From NCBI GenBank assembly GCA_030063045.1, contig JAQSEB010000099.1:868001-932000 (forward strand): a DNA stretch of 64,000 nucleotides, given 5' to 3'. The notes under the pieces are model-generated. The model searched no databases and had not been told where the DNA came from. It saw nothing but the letters and a program-made list of their open reading frames with translations. The translations under genes and the position numbers were made by a program. Source of the stretch: Pratylenchus scribneri (Eukaryota > Nematoda > Chromadorea > Rhabditida > Pratylenchidae). Positions 37,401 through 46,400 of this stretch are shown here, one piece after another. Position 1 is the first letter of the stretch, and each line of letters starts with the position of its first letter.

Positions 37401-40400
37401 CGTCTATATTAGTAGGATTTATTATTAATGGATATTTTCAAGTTTACATTATAAGTGAATGTTTTGCCAGTACCGCCAGCTCCGGTCAGGAAGAAATAGC
37501 GAGGAACTGTTGTGTCCTTTGGATTTGTTGTGACTGCTTTTAGAACCGCATCAACAAATGGTCTTTGTTCTTGTGGGGTGCATTGTCCGTACCAAGTTTG
37601 GAATTTTGTTGCATAATTGTTTGCATTTGTAGGCTGGTCATCATCTTCATCAGCCAAATTAAGGGCCATATAATCATCCCGAAAATATGTGCAGTCAATT
37701 TCATCTTGCTGATTCATCCGGAAATCTTTAGGTGCAGGTAGATTGATCATCTGGCAGGAGGTTTCGTTTTCTTAAATTAATATTTCATTCCATATGCATT
37801 GCATTTGCAATTACCATCATTTGGTTGGATTCCATGTATGCGCAGAATAATTTCAATGCGCTTCAATAGACGTTCCATTTTTTGTTCCTTAGTCATATTG
37901 CCAGGCCACATTGTAAGACTGTCGAAATGGTTCTCGAGGAGTTCAGCCGGTTTCTTGGGCAGTACATTTGCAATGAAAAGAGCAAACCATCGTATTCGTT
38001 CAGAAAGTGATCTTTTTTCAGCCATGGCATCTTTGATGGTATTGTCCCATAGTGAGTCATCGTGCATTAATCCGAGAGCAATAGCGCAATCTACGAAGCT
38101 TTTATGTTTTTTGCCATGTTGATCAATCAATAGATCTTCGAAAGAACACGGGCCTTTGACAATAAGCAAGAGAAGACGAATGGCCTAATAATAAAAAATT
38201 TACAAAAAAATATATAAAAATTGCTACTTGTAATTGCACGTTTCCAGGAGCAGCCGAACCAATGCGGACCAATTTATCCATTTTGAGTTTTCGTTGAGTC
38301 CATGTTTTGGAATTTTTCGACCACCAGTAATCATTGCATATCGTTGCATAAGTGTGCTTTAGGCGTTCTTCATCTTTTCCAGAGTCCAAGAGCTTTTTGT
38401 TCAGTCGGAAATATTCGGTCAGTTGGGACTTCTTTTCTTTGCCCTTTTGTTGATTCCTTATTTCCCTTTCGGCTGCAAGTTCTTCTTCTCCATCTTCAAA
38501 GACTACGGCAATCTTCAAATATTATTGGATTTATTCATATTCCAAATGCATTAAATATTACTTTTCCTGGTTCATGGATATGGAGTGTCTGGACATGATG
38601 CGATTTTGAAAATATTTTATGTCCCCAGATGCCGAGTCCAGCTTCGCTCGATGTTCTATAAACGCCAAGTCGGATTTCTTCGAATTCATCGTAGTTGACT
38701 ATGGGCGATGCATCATTTTTATCGGATTGTACCTTCACCAGGGCTAGATCACATCCTTTTGTTATATACTTGGTAACATATTTAGCAGTGGCATCGCCTT
38801 GAATCCATTCAATATTTATGCTAAAAGTAACAAATTAAATGCATTTGGAATCTCGGATCCTACTGGGATTTGTATTTCTTTAGAAGAAATGGATTGTGTG
38901 CCACAATATGCCTATTGTCAATTGTTCTTGCGGTATTATTCCTTGATGGATAAGTGTATGTTTCGCCGTATAAGTGTGGATTTGCCGCCTTTTCGTGGTC
39001 ATTTGGTGCAGGAGGACGTCGGCGATAGACGGGATACGATTCAGAACTGACTACATTCGAGTAGGAAAAGGGCTTCGGGAACCGTTTGCTGCATTTTCCA
39101 TCAACGATGCAGGCGGGAGAACAACGATGAGACATAAGTGAGACCACAGCATTATGATATTCTCGTTGTCTTTGTGCTTTTTTGCTTCTTTAATAGTAAT
39201 TTTATGAATTTAATTGCATTTGGATTTAATTACGTTGCTTTTTTCGGTGGAAGAGATGGAATTTCTGCACTTATGTATTGCTCGCACCATTCTTCAGGGG
39301 TCAATTTCATTGGTGTCCATTTTGTATCAGGCAATTTGAAATAATTATTGTCCTTGGTCTTGAATGTGATACACATGTGGAGATGAGGTAATCCGCTGTA
39401 AATTAAATCGTAAATTTCCATATTAAAATGCATTTGCAACCGTTTTTGATGTTCAACTGCTGAAAACCAAGCAGCCACTGGACCAAATATTTGGCGTTCG
39501 ACAATATCCCTCATAAGTTCCTTGTGCTTATTTATAAAGAGCCGTGTTACAATGTCCGGTCGATCGGCCCATGTTTGTTGCGGTCCCAAAAGTTTTTTGA
39601 ATTCCTCTGCTTCTGAGTTCATTGTAAATGTGAGCAGGACATGTGGATTGCCAAATGCACGGCATATTGATTGAGCGTCAGCATATGCTTTTTGGTAGTA
39701 ACGTCTAGATCCACGAAAGGTTTCAGGAGCAAAAAATACTTTCCCGAGTTTTGCGCCAATTCCAAATCCAAAGTTTCCTTGAAAATAAGTAGTAGATTAT
39801 GTAATATCCTGACGCTTTATACCTGAGCGAATTTTGTTTTCCATAGCCTTGAGTAATATTCCGGGCAAAACTGTGACCAATTTATCTTGGACTCTTTTGA
39901 TTGCATCTGCTTCATTTGCTTCGATTCGGTTATAGATGGTCAAAATGTAGAGTTGTGCCAGCATAGCTGCCCACCAAAGCCAATGATGTTTGCCATGTGG
40001 TCCCACGAATTTGAAACAGGAAACGATAAAATTGTCGCATGGAAACAAATTCAGAAGCGCCTGTCTTTTTCTATAATTGTATGTAAAAGCAAATGTTCTA
40101 TCTTTTTTTGTACCTTCCATTTTCCTTCGTTGCAATCTACTGTTTCTCCATCGGCTGTATTTTCACAATCGCTTGCATCTGGATCCTCATCAGAAGCATT
40201 TGGATTATTAGATGGGTTATCGGCTTCTTCATCTCCAGGATGGTCAATCAAGTCAAGAGCGCCTTCTGGTTCATCATCATCCGAAAATTCTTCATGGACA
40301 ATTGTATTGTTTGCATCTGGAGCCTTTTTAGTTTTGTCTTCTTTCGACTTGTTCTTATCTTCTTTCGGTTTATTTAGCGGAATGCCCAATTCATAAGTCC

Positions 40401-43400
40401 GTTGGCCATAAGGAAAGAGCAAGGGAAATAGTGCGGCATCAATGTTCGGGTCAAAAGGAGCAAAATCCACAGAACGACCATCTTTTCCTGTGAGCATAAT
40501 TCCTCGCTCTCTTGGTGGCCCATTGTCATCGCCCTCATCAAAATGGACCTAATTAGGAGTTTAAAGTTTTATTATTTTTGCATTTGTTCTCACTGTTGCG
40601 CATTGCATTAATCCATTTTCTGTTGGTAGAAGTAGTCGGTGATTATGTATATTGGCATCTACATTGGCTCCCTCTTCCACAGCCTTTCTTTTGTTCATCA
40701 AGGTCATGCGAAATTCGGGCATATCGATGTTATTCTGGTCAAAAAATCTCTTCCGTTCTTCATAAATTTCGGCGCATTTTTTATAGACATGGGCAAGCAC
40801 ATGATCTCGATCCAGCATTCGATGGAGTGTTTCGATGATTTCATGCTTAAATAATTATAATGATTGATTTCAATTTTAAATAAAAGCACTTTAAGTCCAC
40901 TATTAGCATCAAGTTGGTCGAGTCGCTCTCGGATTGCCTCATCGGGTGTTATGGTGTAACATTGACCCCATTTCCTTTTGTAATTGTCCTTATTTCCCGA
41001 ATGTTGTTGAGGATGATGTAGATCTGATAACCGATATTTTATTGCACCATTAATCTTGGCCACAGGCATTCCATGGGGTACATTTTCCTTAAACATAATA
41101 AGTCCATAAATAAAAAATTCCACTAATTCCAAATTTTCCACAAATCCAAAATATCCATTGCAAATGCAAAAAAAATTCCAAATTTATTATTAATTCCATA
41201 TCAAATAATTCCAAAATATTTTAAAATATTACTTTTTCCATGACTAAAGTGCCAAAGGCCATTTCCGCATTATAGCGCCAAGTATTGTTAATGAAATGCT
41301 TTGCCAGTGCTGCATTGTTGCCATTCTTCAACTCAAAAAGTTCATCAGGCTGACGCTGAAGTTTTTCCAAATACGCAGAGAGGTCAACGGTGCCTTTGTT
41401 GCAGCATTTAACGGAATCAATCTCATGTTCCAATTGCAAACAATTTTGATATTTGCATATGTAAGTCTTAAATATTTTATGAAAAGAATCAAGATTTATT
41501 TATAAAATACATTTTTAACGGAATCAAAATAGTCGGGAAAATGATTGGCATCCTTTGCTGCGCAACCAAGTCCCAAGTGCTGCATATGGCATTTTTGGGT
41601 GACTTTAGCAAAAGCACTATCAGAATTCTTTTCGGTTGGTTCATCGGTGTATATAGTTGGGGCTTTTGTTGTTCTTGTTGATCTTCGCAAAGGAATTGCA
41701 GGCACTTTGAAACTTTCTTCATTGAGGACTTCAGCAATTATTTCAGTTTCCTTTTCTCTTGCTTCTTCAGCTTGCAATATTGCCACTGCATGCTCATTTA
41801 TTTCATTTGCTTAAGTAATCTAATTTAGGCCTGTTTGTACATTAGATTATATTACATTCATTGCTCCTTATAGATGCGACGGAAGAACTTCTTGAATCGG
41901 GGCCATCCTGGGATTTACGTGGTCTTCCGGGTCCGCCTCGTTGCTTTTTTGGTCTTCCACGGGGTTTTGGCTTATCGATTGAGTTGGTGGGCAAAGGAGA
42001 AAATCCGGGTGGCACTGAGTCGAAGCCGGGTGGAGCCATTGTAACTAAGAAAAAAATTTGTTTCTGATTCCAAATGCATTAAAACCATCATCCAAATCCA
42101 TTGGTTCATCATCAATGAGCGCATCGGACCGTGCAAATTTGCTAGTTGGAAACATATCTGCCGCCGGATTCCGCCTTTTGCCTAGAGCTAAATAAAAATA
42201 AATAATGTCGAAAAAGAAAAGAATTTGCACCATTTGAGCCTCCAGAAGTATTGAGATCGAGATTCCCGAGCACAGATGAGAAGGAAGCATTGAAGTCCCG
42301 TGCCGCAAAAACAGGAGTACCTGTTCTAAAAGAAGAAGAGGAACCGACCTGCTCGTCTTGAAGAAGACGCACTGACACGGTATTCTCTGCCGCCGAACTC
42401 GCTGGCTCATCTTGAATTACAAATGCATTAAAATATTAGAAAAAAATTACTGGGATTTTCAGGTGGAAAATTAGAGCTGGCAGCCAAAGATGAATTCTGC
42501 AAGGCACCGGTCGCAGTAACAGCCGAAGACTGCTCGCCTTGAAGAAGGCGCTTTGAGCCGGGCACAGGCGTCGTTGCATCAGCTTAGAATATTAAAATTA
42601 AATTAATAAAAAAAACAATAAAATGACCGGCACACTCAGCATCTTTCTTTTTGGCATAAGCATCTCGTTTCGCCATTTTCCGCTTTTGCTCCTTGGTCAA
42701 ACCCATTGCTGTCGATGTTAAAACTTAATTCAAAATTTTAGCAAAACAAATTCTTTTAGAAAACTTTCCTTTCTAAAAATAATTGAATTTAATCTTTCGA
42801 ATTTATTATTAAATTTTTGATAAAATCTCGAAAAATAATGTGAAATTTTTTGCTTTTGGAATCAATTTTAAATTTTATTTTCGAAAATTGCTTTTGTTTT
42901 TGCAATTTTGGAATGCATTTTGATTTGAAATTAATTCGAAAATATTGATGCAAATTGCTTTTACAATTCTTTCATTCTTTTCCAAAATGCCTTTTTTAAT
43001 TCTTATTTTAATTTAATAAATAAAAGCAACACCAACCAAGTTGCAAAAAAAAAATGGCAAAAAAAATTTGGGGAAAGTAAGGAAGGAACTATTAGAGAAC
43101 GGGAACTATTTTAAACCCAGAAGGGGAAATCCAAAAAAATGGGGCCGTGGACGGCAACGCGAATATGCCGCGGCGTGTCAGCCGGGGGCGATAATACCCC
43201 CGGCTGAGGGACGCCTAAACCCAGCAAAGCCGGCGGCGTAGATTGTTTTCCTCTGTTTTTGGAAGGAAGATATGCGGCTGCTGGGGGCAAATTGTCTATG
43301 AGTTGGAATGAAAAAATTTAAGGAAAGGAGGGAAATAGGCAGAAATATCTCTGCTAGTCTAACTCTCATCACTCATCATACTATTTCTTAATGTTAGAGA

Positions 43401-46400
43401 GAGAGTTGAGCAGAGAGATTTAGGCGAGCAGAGATATTTTGCCTATTTCCCTTCTTTTCTTAAATTTTACACTTCCAACTCATAGACAATTTGCCCCCTT
43501 CATTTTCATATTATCAGTACAAAATTAAAATTAAATATGATTTATCAGTCTTATAGTCTTGTAAGGCTGCCCATTAATTTGGGATAAATGCTGGATTTTG
43601 TGGAATTTGTGGAATTTATTCCATTCCAAAAGCATTTTTAGATTAATTTTTTATGTTCAATATGCATTTTATTTCGAATTAAATTGTAAGGTGGATTGTT
43701 TGAAATTTTATCAATTCCAAATGCATTTTTGTCACAATTTTTAAGTTTCATAAGCATTTCGGTTTCATTTTAAACCAAGTTTATCTTGCGAGCCTTAGCA
43801 TTTCGTGAAAACTAATGTGATATTCGTGATCAGCATGCCTGATTTGCCCAGAAAAGACTTTCTATGAGTTGCTTTTGGAATAAACCGTTTTTGACCAAAC
43901 CGCGGTTTCAATTCGCGCAGCTTTCAATTTCATGCAAAACGGATATGATATTCGTGATCACCGACCCAGATTACCCCATATAGCATTATTTATAAGTCGA
44001 AATTTAAGAAAAATTATTTTTCCGCTCCGCGGTCTGAACCGCGGTAACTCGCACACCGCTTGACAAATCTCGAAAAAAATTTCATATTCGATTTCGCCGT
44101 CATCGATTACCCCATATAGGACTATTTTTGTGAAAATTTTGAAAAATCCGCTCCGCGGTTTACACCGCGGTAACTCGCGCACCGCTTCGCGGATCTCGAA
44201 AAAATTTTCATATTCGGGATCCCCGACCTCGATTACCCATTCCCCAGTGTTTATCTCGAAAAAAATTTTTTGAAAAGAGAAGGGTCCCCCCTTTGGGTCT
44301 CAAAAAAACCGTTTTCCGCGCGGAGCTCCGCGCGGAGTGAAGTTGGAAACTTCGTTGTATTTTTAGCCAAACCACGACCGGCTTCGGTCCCTTCATGCCA
44401 AATTTCAGGGCCTTCGGCCCATTTTGAAGACAGTTATCCTTTAGAGACTGATTTTGTTGAGACCTTATATTCTAGTAATAATAACTAGCCCCTGCGGGGC
44501 TCTCTTGCCTTGAGATTACTTGGGCTTTCCTCATTTTCTGAATCCCTGCGGGATTTCACTGTCTCTAGATGATTTTTGAGTCATTTTATGACTTAATCCG
44601 GCTTAATCCCCCTTAATCCACCTTAATCCCCTTTATCCGGCTTAATCCCACGCACTACCAAGCCTGCTATTTCCATTTTCGCCCCTTCGGGGCTCAAGGG
44701 GTGGCCTTCGGCCTCTTTCCCCACCTTAATCCCACCATTTTGACACTTAATCCAGCTTAATCCCCTTTAATCCCTCTTTATCCGGCTTAATCCCGCGCAC
44801 CTTTAGTTTTCGTTCAAAACGGATATGATATTCGTAATCCCCGACCCAGATTACCCCATAATTGACTATTTTTGTGAAAATTTTGAAAAATTCCGCTCCG
44901 CGGTTTGGCCGCGGTAACTCGCGCACCGCTCGGTCAACCCCGAAATTTTTTTCGATATTCGGCTTCGCCGACCTCGATTACCCATTCCTGATCATTTTTC
45001 AAGAAAAAATAAGATAAAAAATTTTTGAAAAGTGCTTGGTCCCCCCTATGGGTACCAAAAAAACCGTTTTCCGCGCGGAGCTCCGCGCGGAGTGAAAATT
45101 TTAAAAAAGTTGAAGTTTTCTACAAATCTACGGCCGAAGCGGCGTCGATCGGTACCAAATTTACAGCCTACGGAGCAAACCTCGAGGAGTCTTTGAATGG
45201 AAAAGAAATCCCATCCTTGTTATATTCTTATAATAATAACTAGCCCCTGCGGGGCTCTCTTGCCTTGAGATTGGGAGACTTCGTTTTTGGAATCCCTGCG
45301 GGATTTCACTGAGTCTAGGTGATTTTGGAGGAAATCATAGCTTAATCCGGCTTAATCCCCCTTTATCCTCCTTTATCCCTCTATATCCGGCTTAATCCCA
45401 CGCACTGCCAAGCCTGCTATTTCCATCTTCGCCCCTTCGGGGCTCAGGGGGTGGCCTTCGGCCCCTTTCCCCACCTTAATCCCATCATTTTGACCCTTAA
45501 TCCCTCTTAATCCCCCTTAATCCCCCTTTATCCGGCTTAATCCCATGCACTCACAAGCCTGCTATTTCCATCTTCGCCCCTTCGGGGCTCAAGGGGGGCC
45601 TTCGGCCCCTTTCCCACCTTAATCCCATCATTTTTACCCTTAATCCGGCTTAATCTCTCTTAATCCCCCTTTATCCGGCTATATCCAGCCCAGCTACCGG
45701 GCCTCCGGCCCGGTCCACGTGCCTTCGGCACGCTTTCCCTTCACTTCCGACCCATTTCCTGCCTTAATTCCATCATTTTGACACTTAATCCCTCTTAATC
45801 CTCCTATATCCGGCTTAATCTCGCGCACCTTTAGGTTTCGTTCAAAACGGATATGATATTCATTATCCCCGACCCCGATTACCCCATATTACACTATTTT
45901 TAAGTCGAAATTGAGAAAAAAAATTTTTTCCGCTCCGCGGTTTGGTCACGGTAACTCGCGCACCGCTCGGTAAATCCGGAAATTTTTTTCGATATTCGGC
46001 TTCGCCGACCTCGATTACCCATTCCTGAATCGATTTCAAGAAAAAATAAGACAAAAATTTTTTGAAAAGAGAAGGGTCCCCCCTATGGGTACCAAAAAAA
46101 CCGTTTTCCGCGCGGAGCTCCGCGCGGAGTGAAGATGGAAACTTCATTATATTTTTCTCCAAATCTACGGCCGAAGTGTCGTCGATCGAGACCAAATTCC
46201 CGAGATGAGGAGTATTTTGAAGGCAGATATTAGTTAGAGAAGGATGTAGGGGTCTTGTTATATTCTTATAATAATAACTAGCCCCTGCGGGGCTCTCTTG
46301 CCTTGAGATATATGGATCTGTGCTTGGGACACTTCGTTTTTGGAATCCCTTCGGGATTTCACTGAGTCTAGGTGATTTTGGAGGAAATCATAGCTTAATC

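Larger units (their letters stand above)
42707..43800. other. 5' flank of the replicase gene
   Basis: Contains GAATGCATTTTGATTTG, CAAAAGCATTTTTAG, CCAAATGCATTTTTG and AAGCATTTCGG, words shared with the introns of the gene. It also holds the hairpin at 43179-43206 and a nested MITE. A promoter for the minus-strand gene should lie here, but no specific element can be named. Confidence 0.4.

Noticed and set aside
44208..44396. Repeated conserved short frames (SARSSARK and related) on both strands of the array units, also at 34071, 45025, 45863, 47078 and 47140
   Set aside because: They recur only because the DNA repeat recurs. The core is the CCGCGCGGAGCTCCGCGCGG palindrome read in frame, ends differ between copies, and no start context or splice partner is present.
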